Positions 17,560 through 26,304 of a stretch of 64,000 nt of DNA are shown here, piece after piece. The notes beneath the pieces are model-generated. The model saw nothing but the letters and a program-made list of their open reading frames with translations, did not search any database and had not been told where the DNA came from. Within the stretch, counting starts at the first letter, position 1. Each line of letters opens with the position of its first letter. Origin of the DNA: Paucibacter sp963740455 (GTDB taxonomy: Bacteria > Pseudomonadota > Gammaproteobacteria > Burkholderiales > Burkholderiaceae_C); assembly GCA_963740455.1 (NCBI GenBank), contig CAVUEF010000012.1, forward strand, positions 124,001 to 188,000, written 5' to 3'. A program made the translations under genes and the position numbers.

Positions 17560-18054
17560 ATGCAAGCAGTTCGAACCGCACCGCTGCTGGCGCTGCTTGT
17601 GGCGTTCGCCGCGCAGGCGCAAGAAGGCACTTTTCAAACCCGATCGCTGACGCCTGAGACGGCTTTGACGGCGGCCCGCGCGGCGCTCGAGTCCTGTCGC
17701 AAACAAGGATTCCAGGTGACCGTCGTGGTTGCCGACCGCGCCGGATTGACCCAGGTGCTGCTGCGCGACCGTTACGCCGGCCCGCACACCATAGAAGTTG
17801 CCGCCAACAAGGCCTGGACCGCCGCGAGCTTTCGCATCCCGACCAGCGCTCTCGCCGTCGAGACCCAGCCGGGCCAGCCTATGAGTGGCCTGCGCAATCT
17901 GCCGCGATTTCTTGCCGCCGGCGGTGGGCAGCCCATCGAAGCCGGCGGCAATGTGCTCGGCGCGATCGCGGTGTCCGGCGCACCAGGAGGCGACGCCGAC
18001 GACAGCTGCGCCAAAGCCGGGATCAAGTCGATTTCGGATCTCATCGAGTTCTAG
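17560..18054 (+). CDS. GlcG/HbpS family (DUF336) exported protein
   Basis: 164 residues with a signal peptide (RTAPLLALLVAFAAQAQ, cleavage after residue about 20). The mature part has the HbpS/GlcG fold: LTPETALTAARAALESCRKQGFQVTVVVADRAG, then AANKAWTAASFRIPTSALA and a glycine-rich end GGNVLGAIAVSGAPGGDADDSCAKAG. Members bind heme or small ligands in the periplasm. It may be coupled to the stress protein upstream. The ligand is unknown. Confidence 0.83.
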   Translation: MQAVRTAPLLALLVAFAAQAQEGTFQTRSLTPETALTAARAALESCRKQGFQVTVVVADRAGLTQVLLRDRYAGPHTIEVAANKAWTAASFRIPTSALAVETQPGQPMSGLRNLPRFLAAGGGQPIEAGGNVLGAIAVSGAPGGDADDSCAKAGIKSISDLIEF

Positions 18055-18106
18055 TACCGCGCCCCGAGATGTCGAAACATGAAACCTCGGCGCCGCCGTA
18101 CCAGTA

Positions 18107-18406
18107 CTAGACGCAGCCGGTCGGCTTGGGCATGCCACCGTACTTGGTGATCGGCTTCATCGGACCCGTCATCCAGAGGCTGAACAGCTCTTTCTGGTCC
18201 TCGTTGATGTATTTGGCGAACTTGCGAATCGGCGGCACGGAGGCGAACTCTTCGTAGTATTCGCGTGCCTTCAGGATCTGTTCCCACTTCCTGTCGGCCA
18301 ACTCGTAGCCATCGGCTTGCGCCATCGAACGACCGATCTCGGGCGTCCATTCGTTCATGTCGAGCAGATATCCATCGCCGTCACGAGCAGGAATTTGCAT
18401 GGTCAC
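18107..18406 (-). CDS. DsrC/TusE-family sulfurtransferase-like protein with a single C-terminal Cys
   Basis: 99 residues. WTPEIGRSMAQADGYELADRKWEQILKAREYYEEF and the C terminus GGMPKPTGCV identify the DsrC/TusE family, which carries sulfur as a persulfide on the penultimate Cys. The second Cys of true DsrC, 11 residues upstream of the last, is a Thr here, so it cannot form the DsrC trisulfide. It is more likely TusE-like or regulatory. No dsr or tus genes are in the window. It follows the CWC gene on the same strand after a gap of about 120 bp. Confidence 0.83.
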   Translation of the reverse strand: MTMQIPARDGDGYLLDMNEWTPEIGRSMAQADGYELADRKWEQILKAREYYEEFASVPPIRKFAKYINEDQKELFSLWMTGPMKPITKYGGMPKPTGCV

Positions 18407-18527
18407 TACCTTGTGTATTGCCTGAAAGAATTTTCCGTGGCAAGACTACCCCAGCGAGCTTGGCCCAGACGCAAGAAGGGGCAAGCGCAAGCGTCGAGCC
18501 CCCTTGCAGCCAGCCCCTGCGCTGTGG

Positions 18528-18728
18528 TCACGCCGGCATGATCGGCGCGCCTTCGATCAAGGCCTTCAGGCAATCGATGCACAGGCAACGCGCGTACTGT
18601 TGCGCGATCGCCTTGCGCAAGGGCACGCCGAGCGCCAGCTCGAAACAGTCGCAATGCGCATCGGCGGCGCCGCAGTGGAAGGCCTTGCCGCAGCGCGGAC
18701 AGGTGTCGCGCTCGTTGGCCGCACTCAC
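18528..18728 (-). CDS. Cysteine-rich CWC family protein
   Basis: 66 residues with nine Cys: CPRCGKAFHCGAADAHCDCFEL and a C-terminal CLCIDCLKALIEG. This matches the CWC (Cys-rich, proteobacterial) family, probably zinc-binding. Its start overlaps the end of the malonyl-CoA synthetase gene by 4 bp, so it is translated from the same mRNA. Function is unknown. Confidence 0.82.
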   Translation of the reverse strand: MSAANERDTCPRCGKAFHCGAADAHCDCFELALGVPLRKAIAQQYARCLCIDCLKALIEGAPIMPA

Positions 18729-20257
18729 ACGAACAGCGCTTTGTGCTGATCGCGCAGCAGCTTCTTCTGCACCTTGCCCATCGCATTGCGCGGCAACTCG
18801 GTTGCAACGAAAACCTGTTTGGGCACTTTGAAGTTGGCGATTTGCGACTTCAGACCGGCAATGATTTCGGCGCCGGCGAGCAGCGCTCCCGGCTTGGCCA
18901 CGACCACGGCGACCACCGCCTCGCCGAAGTCCCGGTGCGGCACGCCGACCACCGCCGACTCGGCAACGCCGGCCATCTCGTTGATATAGCCCTCGATCTC
19001 GGCCGGGTAGACGTTGTAGCCACCCGAGATGATCAAGTCCTTGCTGCGTCCCACGATCGTGAAGTAGCCGCGTGCATCACTGTTGCCCACGTCGCCGGTC
19101 TTGAACCAGCCGTCGGCAGTGAACTCCTCCTTGGTCTTCTCTAGCATGCGCCAGTAGCCCGAAAACACATTCGGCCCGGTCACCTCGATATTGCCGATCT
19201 CACCGACGCTGCAAGGCTTGCCCTTGTCGTCCATCACGCGCACGCCGACGCCGGGCAGCGCAAAACCCACCGTGCCGCCTCTGCGCTCGCCGTCAGCGCT
19301 GCGGCAGGGATTGGAGGTCAGCATCACCGTTTCGCTCATGCCGTAGCGCTCGACAATGGTGTGGCCGCTGCGTGCCTTGAACTCGTTGAAGGTCTCGATC
19401 AGCATCGGCGCCGAACCGCTGATGAAGACCCGCATTTGGCGGCAGGCCTCAGACCCGAATGTCGGTTCGGCAAGCAGGCGCACGTAGAGCGTGGGCACGC
19501 CCATGAAGACGGTGGCGTCGGGCAAGCGGGCCACGACGGCGCGCGGCTCGAACTTGGCGAACCAGATCATCTTGCTGCCATTGAGCAGCGCGCCGTGCGA
19601 AGCCACAAACAGTCCGTGCACATGGAAGATCGGCAGCGCATGGATCAGCACATCGCCCGGCTGCCAGTCCCAATAGGTCTTGAGCGTCAGCGCATTGCTG
19701 AGCAGATTGCCGTGGCTCAGCATCGCGCCCTTGCTGCGCCCGGTGGTGCCGCTTGTGTACAGGATCGCGGCCAGGTCGTCAGCGCGCTTCACGGCCGGCT
19801 GATGCTGGTCGGATTGATAGGCAGCGCGTTCGAGCAGGCTGCCGCTGCGGTCGTCGTTGAGCGTGAACACATGCGCCGTGCCGGCCTTGAAGGCGATCCG
19901 GCTGACCCAGCCGAAGTTCCTGGCCATGCAGACAAGGACGGCGGGCTCGGCATTGCCGATGAAGTACTCGAGCTCGGTCGCCTGGTAGGCGGTGTTCAGC
20001 GGCAGATAGACGTAGCCGGCGCGCAGCACGGCCAGGTAAAGCATCAGCGCTTCGACCGATTTTTCGGTCTGCACCGCGACCCGGCTGCCGGCGGGCAGAT
20101 CGAGCGAGACCAGCAGATTGGCCAGCATCGCGGTGGCGCGTTCCAGGTCGCGCCAGCTGTAGTTCAGCCCTGGCGTGTCGGCCACTTCGATGGCAGTCTG
20201 GTCGAGGTCGTTCGGAAATTGGGCACGCAGCGCGGCAAACAGATTGACGTTGGACAT
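18725..20257 (-). CDS. matB: Malonyl-CoA synthetase (malonate-CoA ligase)
   Basis: 510 residues, an ANL-superfamily adenylate-forming enzyme. The phosphate loop LYTSGTTGRSKGAMLSH is at about residue 165; the adenine-binding region VERYGMSETVML and the GWFKTGDVG...GRSKDLIISGGYNVYP hinge follow. The catalytic Lys lies in LPRNAMGKVQKKLLRD near the C terminus. The sequence is of MatB type. The malonyl-CoA decarboxylase gene 44 bp upstream on the same strand supports conversion of malonate to malonyl-CoA and then acetyl-CoA. A methylmalonate-active variant cannot be excluded. Confidence 0.9.
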   Translation of the reverse strand: MSNVNLFAALRAQFPNDLDQTAIEVADTPGLNYSWRDLERATAMLANLLVSLDLPAGSRVAVQTEKSVEALMLYLAVLRAGYVYLPLNTAYQATELEYFIGNAEPAVLVCMARNFGWVSRIAFKAGTAHVFTLNDDRSGSLLERAAYQSDQHQPAVKRADDLAAILYTSGTTGRSKGAMLSHGNLLSNALTLKTYWDWQPGDVLIHALPIFHVHGLFVASHGALLNGSKMIWFAKFEPRAVVARLPDATVFMGVPTLYVRLLAEPTFGSEACRQMRVFISGSAPMLIETFNEFKARSGHTIVERYGMSETVMLTSNPCRSADGERRGGTVGFALPGVGVRVMDDKGKPCSVGEIGNIEVTGPNVFSGYWRMLEKTKEEFTADGWFKTGDVGNSDARGYFTIVGRSKDLIISGGYNVYPAEIEGYINEMAGVAESAVVGVPHRDFGEAVVAVVVAKPGALLAGAEIIAGLKSQIANFKVPKQVFVATELPRNAMGKVQKKLLRDQHKALFV

Positions 20258-20301
20258 GGTGTTTCTTTGGATTGTTTGGAGGTCGGTGACACCGCCCGGA
20301 T

Positions 20302-21609
20302 TTATAACAGCGTTGCGACCGCCCGGGCGTGGACCACTTCTCCGAGCGTGTACTGCTCGTGCCGGTTTTCCACTTCGTCGAGCTCGTACAGATAGTTCAC
20401 CATCACACCGGCCGACTGCCGCAAGCCCTTACGCGAGGGATTGCCGCCAAGGTTGATGCGCTCGAGCCGCGCGCCATTGTCCAGATGAAAGCGCGCCACC
20501 GGGTCGCCACCGCTGCCATAGGTCTGGTAGACCAGATAGGCGGCGCTCAAGCGCAGCAAGGCCTCTTGCTGAAGCGCGTCCAGTCCCTTGTCGGGGTCTT
20601 GTTGCATCAAGCCCGCCAGGTCCTGGCCGCAGCTCTTCAGCAGATGGGCATGCGCGGCCTGCAGACGCGGCACATGGGCCTTCTTGATGTGGGGCAGCGC
20701 CTCGAAATCGAGCGGCTTGAGCAACCAGTCGATCAAGCCGGTGATCGGCGAGAGCGTGCAATAACGCCTCAAGCGCGGCAGCTCGGCTTGCAAGGCGGTG
20801 GCCACCTGCTTGATCAGGAAGTTGCCCAGCGACACGCCGCGCAAGCCCGGTTGACAGTTGCTGATCGAGTAGAACACCGCCACCTTGAAGCCGTCGGGCG
20901 CCTGCGGCTCCCTCTGCTTGTCGATGAGCGGGGCAATCTTGGCCGGCATGTCGGGCAGCAAGGCCACTTCGACAAAGATCAGCGGCTCGCCCGGCAGTTG
21001 CGGATGGAAGAAGGCGTAGCAGCGACGGTCTGGCTGCAGGCGCCGGCGCAGATCGTCCCAGCCGTCGATGGCGTGCACCGCCTCGTGCCGGATGAGCTGC
21101 TCGAGCAATTGCGCGGGCGACTGCCAATCGACCTTCTCCAGGCGCAGAAACCCCGGGTTGAACCAGGACGACAGCAGATGGATCAGGTCGGCGTCCAGCG
21201 CCAGCAGCACCGGGTTGGCGGGCAGCAGCTCCAGCAGTTCGCGGCGCATCGAAATCAGGCAGGCGGTGCCACCGGGCGCGCGGTTGATGCGGCGCAGCAG
21301 CTCCTGGCGCGGCGGTTCGGTCACTTGGCTGAGCTGCACCAGATGTTGGGCCGTGGGCGCCTTGGCATAGGCGTTTGCCGCGGCCAGTACCGCCTGCGGG
21401 TCCGGGCTGAAGTCGCGCGCCAGGGTCTCGAACAAGTCGGCGCGCTGTTTCTCGGGCAGGCCGGCATAGGCCTGTACGAAATCGCAGGCGATGGCCACGC
21501 TATTGGCCGCGCCGCGCTCCGACAGCAGACGCTTGCACAGCCGTATGGCGGCGCGCAGGGCCTTGTTGTCGCTGTTGCGCTGGGCGGCGGCGCGCAATCC
21601 TTCAAGCAT
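20302..21609 (-). CDS. Malonyl-CoA decarboxylase
   Basis: 435 residues from the ATG at 21609, preceded by a GGAG-like site (plus-strand GCTTGCTCCTTG). The reading frame stays open much further upstream, but that extension runs antisense to the sigma-54 activator gene and is not credible. The C-terminal catalytic GNAT-like domain is clear: FKVAVFYSISNCQPGLRGVSLGNFLIKQV, then FHLDNGARLERINLGGNPSRKGLRQSAGVMVNYLYEL. It decarboxylates malonyl-CoA to acetyl-CoA and forms an operon with matB and the CWC gene, divergent from the activator gene. Confidence 0.92.
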   Translation of the reverse strand: MLEGLRAAAQRNSDNKALRAAIRLCKRLLSERGAANSVAIACDFVQAYAGLPEKQRADLFETLARDFSPDPQAVLAAANAYAKAPTAQHLVQLSQVTEPPRQELLRRINRAPGGTACLISMRRELLELLPANPVLLALDADLIHLLSSWFNPGFLRLEKVDWQSPAQLLEQLIRHEAVHAIDGWDDLRRRLQPDRRCYAFFHPQLPGEPLIFVEVALLPDMPAKIAPLIDKQREPQAPDGFKVAVFYSISNCQPGLRGVSLGNFLIKQVATALQAELPRLRRYCTLSPITGLIDWLLKPLDFEALPHIKKAHVPRLQAAHAHLLKSCGQDLAGLMQQDPDKGLDALQQEALLRLSAAYLVYQTYGSGGDPVARFHLDNGARLERINLGGNPSRKGLRQSAGVMVNYLYELDEVENRHEQYTLGEVVHARAVATLL

Positions 21610-21720
21610 GGCTTGCTCCTTGTCTCGACATGGGGATGTGGCTGAGGTGACTCTACGAAGCTTATGGTAGCCGCAGCAGTTAAAGTCGCGAGCATCCCAT
21701 TGCAAAAAACCTGAGGCCCC

Positions 21721-23172
21721 ATGGCGCCCAACTCCAGCCTGCCCCGAGATGCAGACAACCTGCTGATGCTGGCAGCACAGTCGATGTTCGACGTGTTTGC
21801 GCGTAGCGCGCAGGGCATGATGGTGGTCGATCGGGAGCACCGCATCGTCTGGATCAGCGAGGGCTACAAGCGCTTCCTGCCAGCCCTCGGCTTCGAGAGC
21901 GAGGACAGCTTTGTCGGCCGGCGGGTCGAAGACGTGGTGCCCAACACGCTGATGGCCCAGGTGATCGAGACCGGACGGCCGATCCTGGTCGATCTGCTCA
22001 GCAACCAGGCCGGCACCTTCCTGGTCAGCCGACTGCCGCTGCGCGACGCCGCCGGTGTGGTGATTGGCGCCATCGGACTGGTGCTGATGGATCATCCCGA
22101 GAGCACCATGCAGCCCCTGATGGCCAAGTTTGCGCGTCTGACGAAGGAGCTTGAAGATGCGCACCGCCAACTCGCCGCGCAACGCCGCGCCAAGCACACG
22201 ATTGCCAGCTTCATCGGCACCAGCCCCGCCGCGCTGGAAGCCAAGCGCCAGGCCCGTCGTGTCGCGCAGGGCAACAGCACGGTCTTGCTGCTGGGCGAGA
22301 CCGGCACCGGCAAGGAGCTGCTCGCGCATGCCATCCACGCCGCGTCGGCTCGGGCGTCCATGCCCTTTGTCGGCATCAATATCGCCGCAGTTCCCGAGAC
22401 CTTGCTGGAGGCCGAGTTCTTTGGCGTGGCGCCGGGCGCCTACACCGGGGCCGATCGCAAGGGTCGCGAGGGCAAGTTCAAGCTGGCCGACGGCGGCACG
22501 CTGTTTCTGGACGAGATCGGCGACATGCCGCTGGCGCTGCAATCCAAATTGCTGCGCGTCCTGCAGGAGCAGGAACTGGAACCGCTCGGCAGCAACCAGA
22601 TGATCCAGGTCGACGTGCGCGTGATTGCCGCCACCAGCCGCGATCTGGCCGCGATGGTGGCCCATGGCCAGTTCCGCGCCGATCTGTACTACCGGCTCAA
22701 TGTCGTGCCGATCCGCCTGCCCACCTTGCGCGAACGCACCGCCGACTTCGAGGCGCTGGCCGAGGCCTTGCTCGACGATATCGCGAGGCGCAGCTCGATG
22801 GCGCACCGCGAGCTCTCGCCCGAAGCGCTCGAGCTGTTGGTCGTGCAGCACTGGCCCGGCAATATTCGCGAGCTGCGCAATGTGCTCGAGCAGGCCAGCA
22901 TGATGAGCGACGAACTGCGACTGATGCCCCGGCATTTCGCCGGGATGGTGTCGGTGCCGCTGGGCGCCGATGCGGGCGCCGCCGCGCGTCTCGCGTCGGA
23001 TCAGACCTTGCACCGCGCTGCGCCGAGACCGCTGCCCGAGCAGATCGAGACGCTTGAGCGCGAAGCGATTGCCGCGGCGCTGGCCCATACCCAGGGCAAC
23101 AAGGTGGCCGCTGCCAAGCTGCTGCAAATCTCGCGTGCCAAGCTGTACGACACGTTGGCACGGGGTGATTGA
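21721..23172 (+). CDS. Sigma-54-dependent transcriptional activator (PAS-AAA+-Fis)
   Basis: 483 residues. N-terminal PAS sensor (about 20-135: MFDVFARSAQGMMVVDREHRIVWISEGYKRFLP) without a phosphoreceiver domain. AAA+ domain at about 165-400 with Walker A GETGTGKE, the sigma-54 contact loop GAYTGADRKGREGKF and Walker B GGTLFLDEIGDMP. Fis-type helix-turn-helix at the C terminus (ALAHTQGNKVAAAKLLQISRAKLYDTL). It senses a small ligand through the PAS domain and activates RpoN promoters. A 17-bp palindrome 5 bp after its stop and a sigma-54 promoter before the transporter operon identify its probable target. It lies back to back with the malonyl-CoA decarboxylase operon, which it may also influence. 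Confidence 0.92.
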   Translation: MAPNSSLPRDADNLLMLAAQSMFDVFARSAQGMMVVDREHRIVWISEGYKRFLPALGFESEDSFVGRRVEDVVPNTLMAQVIETGRPILVDLLSNQAGTFLVSRLPLRDAAGVVIGAIGLVLMDHPESTMQPLMAKFARLTKELEDAHRQLAAQRRAKHTIASFIGTSPAALEAKRQARRVAQGNSTVLLLGETGTGKELLAHAIHAASARASMPFVGINIAAVPETLLEAEFFGVAPGAYTGADRKGREGKFKLADGGTLFLDEIGDMPLALQSKLLRVLQEQELEPLGSNQMIQVDVRVIAATSRDLAAMVAHGQFRADLYYRLNVVPIRLPTLRERTADFEALAEALLDDIARRSSMAHRELSPEALELLVVQHWPGNIRELRNVLEQASMMSDELRLMPRHFAGMVSVPLGADAGAAARLASDQTLHRAAPRPLPEQIETLEREAIAAALAHTQGNKVAAAKLLQISRAKLYDTLARGD

Positions 23173-23176
23173 ATCC

Positions 23177-23193
23177 TGCCTGAATTTCAGGCA
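23177..23193. promoter_or_regulatory. Upstream activator site candidate (TGCCTGAA-T-TTCAGGCA)
   Basis: Perfect 8+1+8 palindrome about 170 bp upstream of the sigma-54 promoter. A further half-site TTCAGGCA lies at 23204-23211, one to two helical turns away. The distance suits enhancer-type binding by the activator encoded immediately upstream. There is no T-run, so it is an unlikely terminator. Confidence 0.65.
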
Positions 23194-23351
23194 CTGACTT
23201 CTATTCAGGCACGTTGTCGGTTTTGAGTTGTGTTCAGATGCTTGCAATCCAGGCGTCTTGCCCGGATGTGCGCGCATGCCGAGGTCAAAAAGGCTTGAAC
23301 CAGCCACGGCGAAACGCATTTTCTAGGTGTTTGCACTGGCTTGGTGCCAGG

Positions 23352-23367
23352 CGGCACAAAGCTTGCG
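23352..23367 (+). promoter_or_regulatory. Sigma-54 (-24/-12) promoter of the transporter operon
   Basis: CGGCACAAAGCTTGC: GG at 23353-23354 and GC at 23365-23366, exactly 12 bp apart, matching TGGCAC-N5-TTGC with only the leading T changed. It lies 70 bp upstream of the substrate-binding protein start and downstream of the RpoN-activator gene and its palindrome. Confidence 0.8.
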
Positions 23368-23435
23368 ATACAACGCTCATCACCCGTCCACCCTTGCTCG
23401 AATGGGCAGATCCGTTCTCAACAGGAGACTGAAAC

Positions 23436-24632
23436 ATGAAACGACGACTGTTTGGCATTTCCACCTTGTCCTGTGCCGTGTTGGCCTTGGCTGCGAGCGG
23501 ACCGGTGCTGGCGCAGGCCAAGGAAATCCGCATCGCGCTGGTCTACAGCAAGACAGGTCCGCTGGAAGCCTATGGCAAGCAGACCCAGACCGGCTTGATG
23601 ATGGGCCTGGACTACGCCACCGGCGGCACGATGATGGTCGCCGGCAAGAAACTGGTGGTGATCGAGAAGGACGACCAGGGCAAGCCCGACCTGGGCAAGA
23701 GCCTGCTGGCCACCGCCTACAGCGACGACAAGGCCGACATCGCCGTCGGCCCGGTGTCGTCTGGCGTGGCGCTGGCCATGCTGCCGGTGGCCGAGGAATA
23801 CAAGAAGATCCTGCTGGTCGAGCCGGCCGTGGCCGACTCGATCACCGGCGACAAATGGAACCGCTACATCTTCCGCACCAGCCGCAACTCGTCGCAGGAC
23901 GCGATCTCGAACGCGGTGGCGGTGGACAAGGCCGGCGTGTCGATCGCGACCCTGGCGCAGGACTATGCTTTCGGACGCGACTTTGTGAAGGCCTTCAAGG
24001 ACGCGGTCAAGACCGCCAAGATCGTCCATGAAGAGTACCTGCCCACCAACACGACCGACTTCACTGCCGGCGCCCAGCATCTGATCGACGCGCTCAAGGA
24101 CCGGCCGGGCCGCAAGATCATCTTCATCAACTGGGCCGGCGCGGGCAATCCGTTCAAGATCGCCGACCTCGACCTGAAGCGCTACGGCATCGAGATCGCC
24201 ACCGGCGGCAACATCCTGCCGGCGATGGCAGCCTACAAGCAGTTTCCGGGCATGGAAGGCGCCACCTACTACTACTTCGGCATACCGAAGAATCCGGTCA
24301 ACGAATGGCTGGTGGCAAACCATTACAAGCAGTTCAAGTCGCCGCCCGACTTCTTCACCGCAGGGGGCATGAGTGCCGCGATTGCGGTGGTCGAGGCGCT
24401 GAAGAAGACCGCCGGCGACACGAACACCGAAAAGCTGATCAAGACCATGGAAGGTATGAGCTTCGAGACGCCCAAGGGGCGGATGACCTTCCGCAAGGAA
24501 GACCACCAGTCCATGCAGTCGATGTTCCACTTCAAAATCAAGGTGGATCCGGCATTTGCCTGGGGCGTGCCGGAGTTGGTCCACGAGATCAAGCCCGAAG
24601 AGATGCACGTGCCGATTCTCAACAAGCGCTGA
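23436..24632 (+). CDS. ABC transporter substrate-binding protein, branched-chain amino acid (HAAT) type
   Basis: 398 residues with a Sec signal peptide (RRLFGISTLSCAVLALAASGPVLAQA). The mature part is a type I periplasmic binding fold: EIRIALVYSKTGPLEAYGKQTQTGLMMGLDYATGG, VGPVSSGVALAMLPVAEEYKKILLVEPAVADSITG, and a C-terminal GVPELVHEIKPEEMHVPIL. This family binds leucine, amides, urea, aromatic acids or dicarboxylates. The neighbouring malonate genes make an organic acid possible, but this is not shown by sequence. It is the first gene of the sigma-54-driven operon. Confidence 0.9.
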   Translation: MKRRLFGISTLSCAVLALAASGPVLAQAKEIRIALVYSKTGPLEAYGKQTQTGLMMGLDYATGGTMMVAGKKLVVIEKDDQGKPDLGKSLLATAYSDDKADIAVGPVSSGVALAMLPVAEEYKKILLVEPAVADSITGDKWNRYIFRTSRNSSQDAISNAVAVDKAGVSIATLAQDYAFGRDFVKAFKDAVKTAKIVHEEYLPTNTTDFTAGAQHLIDALKDRPGRKIIFINWAGAGNPFKIADLDLKRYGIEIATGGNILPAMAAYKQFPGMEGATYYYFGIPKNPVNEWLVANHYKQFKSPPDFFTAGGMSAAIAVVEALKKTAGDTNTEKLIKTMEGMSFETPKGRMTFRKEDHQSMQSMFHFKIKVDPAFAWGVPELVHEIKPEEMHVPILNKR

Positions 24633-24661
24633 CCGGGTTTGGCCGCCACAAAGAAGCTGCC

Positions 24662-25423
24662 GTGCTCGAGACCAAGCATCTGACGATCCGGTTCGGCGGG
24701 CATGTGGCGGTCGATCATGTGTCCTGCGCCTTTGCGCCGGGCAGCCTGACCGCCATCGTGGGGCCCAACGGCGCGGGCAAGACGACCTACTTCAACTTGA
24801 TCTCCGGGCAGTTGCCGGCAAGCGAGGGTCAGGTCTTGCTGAACGGGCAAGAACTGACCCGCATGCCGGCCTCTAGGCGCACCCATCTCGGCATCGGGCG
24901 CGCCTTTCAGCTGACCCAGCTGTTCCCGAGACTGAGCGTGCTGGAGAACGTGCGCCTGGCGGTGCAATCGCGCCGCAAACAGGGGCTCAACTGGTGGTCG
25001 GTCTGGCTCGACCACAAGGACGTTCTCGACCAGGCGCTGGCCTTGCTCGATCAGGTCCGGTTGGGCGACCAGGCCGACGCGCAAGCCAGCAGCCTGGCGC
25101 ACGGCGATCAGCGCAAGCTCGAGGTGGCGATACTGATGGCGCTCGATCCGCTGGTCTATATGTTCGACGAGCCGACCGCCGGCATGAGCGTCGATGAGGT
25201 GCCGGTCGTGCTCGATCTGATTCGCGCGCTCAAAGGCCGTAAGGACCGCACGATCTTGCTGGTCGAGCACAAGATGGACGTGGTGCGCGAGCTGGCCGAC
25301 CGCATCATCGTCCTGCACAACGGCAAGCTGATGGCCGACGGCCTGCCCGAAGACGTGATCGCCTCATCCGTGGTGCAAAACGCCTACCTCGGCGTCGTCT
25401 CCGACGAGGAGGCTGCGGCGTGA
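24662..25423 (+). CDS. ABC transporter ATP-binding protein, LivG type
   Basis: 253 residues from a GTG start at 24662. The frame is open further upstream, but that part overlaps the binding-protein gene. Walker A is VGPNGAGKTTYFNLISG, and Walker B is MALDPLVYMFDEPTAGMS. The signature region reads SSLAHGDQRKLEVAI, with the LSHGxQR variant usual in LivG. The longer LivG-type insert RAFQLTQLFPRLSVLENV is present. It energises the permease pair downstream. Confidence 0.92.
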   Translation: MLETKHLTIRFGGHVAVDHVSCAFAPGSLTAIVGPNGAGKTTYFNLISGQLPASEGQVLLNGQELTRMPASRRTHLGIGRAFQLTQLFPRLSVLENVRLAVQSRRKQGLNWWSVWLDHKDVLDQALALLDQVRLGDQADAQASSLAHGDQRKLEVAILMALDPLVYMFDEPTAGMSVDEVPVVLDLIRALKGRKDRTILLVEHKMDVVRELADRIIVLHNGKLMADGLPEDVIASSVVQNAYLGVVSDEEAAA

Positions 25424-25425
25424 GC

Positions 25426-25493
25426 GCGCCGGGCCGCCCCAAGCGCGAAAGCTCCCGCTCGGCGGGACCGCGCGCAGCGCGTAGGGTGCACCA
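25426..25493. repeat. GC-rich dispersed repeat between livG and livF
   Basis: Begins with the 20-mer GCGCCGGGCCGCCCCAAGCG (25426-25445), whose exact reverse complement occurs inside uvrA at 32031-32050. The remainder is a GC-rich, hairpin-prone stretch. It fills the 70-bp gap between two operon genes that would otherwise be nearly contiguous. It looks like a member of a short betaproteobacterial dispersed repeat family. Confidence 0.6.
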
Positions 25494-26303
25494 GTGAGCG
25501 CGGCGCTGCTGACGCTGGAAGGCGTGCACACGCATATCGGCGCGTATCACATCCTGCACGGCGTCGATCTGGTGGTGCCGGCGGGCGAGCTGACCATGCT
25601 GCTGGGACGCAATGGCGCGGGCAAGTCGACCACGCTGCGTACCATCATGGGCTTGTGGCCCGCCTCGAGCGGGCGCATCGCCTTTGACGGCCAGCCCATC
25701 GGCGGCGCCGGTGTGAAGGCATCCACTCCCGACATCGCGTGCCGCGGCATCGCCTATGTGCCGGAAAGCATGGGCATCTTCTCCGACCTGACGGTGCGCG
25801 AGAACTTGCTGCTGGCGGCGCGCGGTGCGCGCAGCATCGAGCAGATCGACACGCAGCGACTCGACTGGCTGTTCACGCTGTTTCCGGCGCTGAAGAAATT
25901 CTGGCTCCATCCGGCCGGCAAGCTCAGCGGCGGGCAGAAGCAGATGCTGGCCATCGCCCGCGCGATGGTCGAGCCGCGCCGCCTGCTTCTGATCGACGAA
26001 CCCAGCAAAGGCCTGGCACCCGCCATCGTGCGCAACATGATCGGCGCGCTGCTTGATCTCAAGCGCACGCAGACCACGGTGTTGCTGGTCGAACAGAACT
26101 TCATGGTGGCGCGAGAACTCGGCGACCAGGTCGCGGTGATGGACAACGGTCGAATCGTGCACAGCGGCCGCATGGACGAGCTGGCACGCGACGAGGACTT
26201 GCAGCAAAGGCTGCTGGGTTTGTCATTGACCGCGCACGAAGAAGACCCTGCGCGCCCGACCTCAAGACCGACGCAGCCGAAAACACCGTTCGAGACTGCC
26301 TGA
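25494..26303 (+). CDS. ABC transporter ATP-binding protein, LivF type
   Basis: 269 residues from a GTG start. Walker A LGRNGAGKSTTLRTIMGL, signature KLSGGQKQMLAIARAMVEPR, Walker B LLLIDEPSKGLAP. This is the LivF subclass, which has EPSxGLAP where LivG has EPTAGMS. It pairs with the LivG-type subunit on the inner face of the membrane. It extends about 25 residues beyond typical LivF with a polar tail (EEDPARPTSRPTQPK), and the next gene starts 1 bp after its stop. Confidence 0.92.
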   Translation: MSAALLTLEGVHTHIGAYHILHGVDLVVPAGELTMLLGRNGAGKSTTLRTIMGLWPASSGRIAFDGQPIGGAGVKASTPDIACRGIAYVPESMGIFSDLTVRENLLLAARGARSIEQIDTQRLDWLFTLFPALKKFWLHPAGKLSGGQKQMLAIARAMVEPRRLLLIDEPSKGLAPAIVRNMIGALLDLKRTQTTVLLVEQNFMVARELGDQVAVMDNGRIVHSGRMDELARDEDLQQRLLGLSLTAHEEDPARPTSRPTQPKTPFETA

Positions 26304-26304
26304 A

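Noticed and set aside
20302..23319. 1005-codon open frame on the minus strand
   Set aside because: Only the part to 21609 is malonyl-CoA decarboxylase. The upstream extension lies antisense to the sigma-54 activator gene and has no domain; the frame is open because of high GC codon bias.
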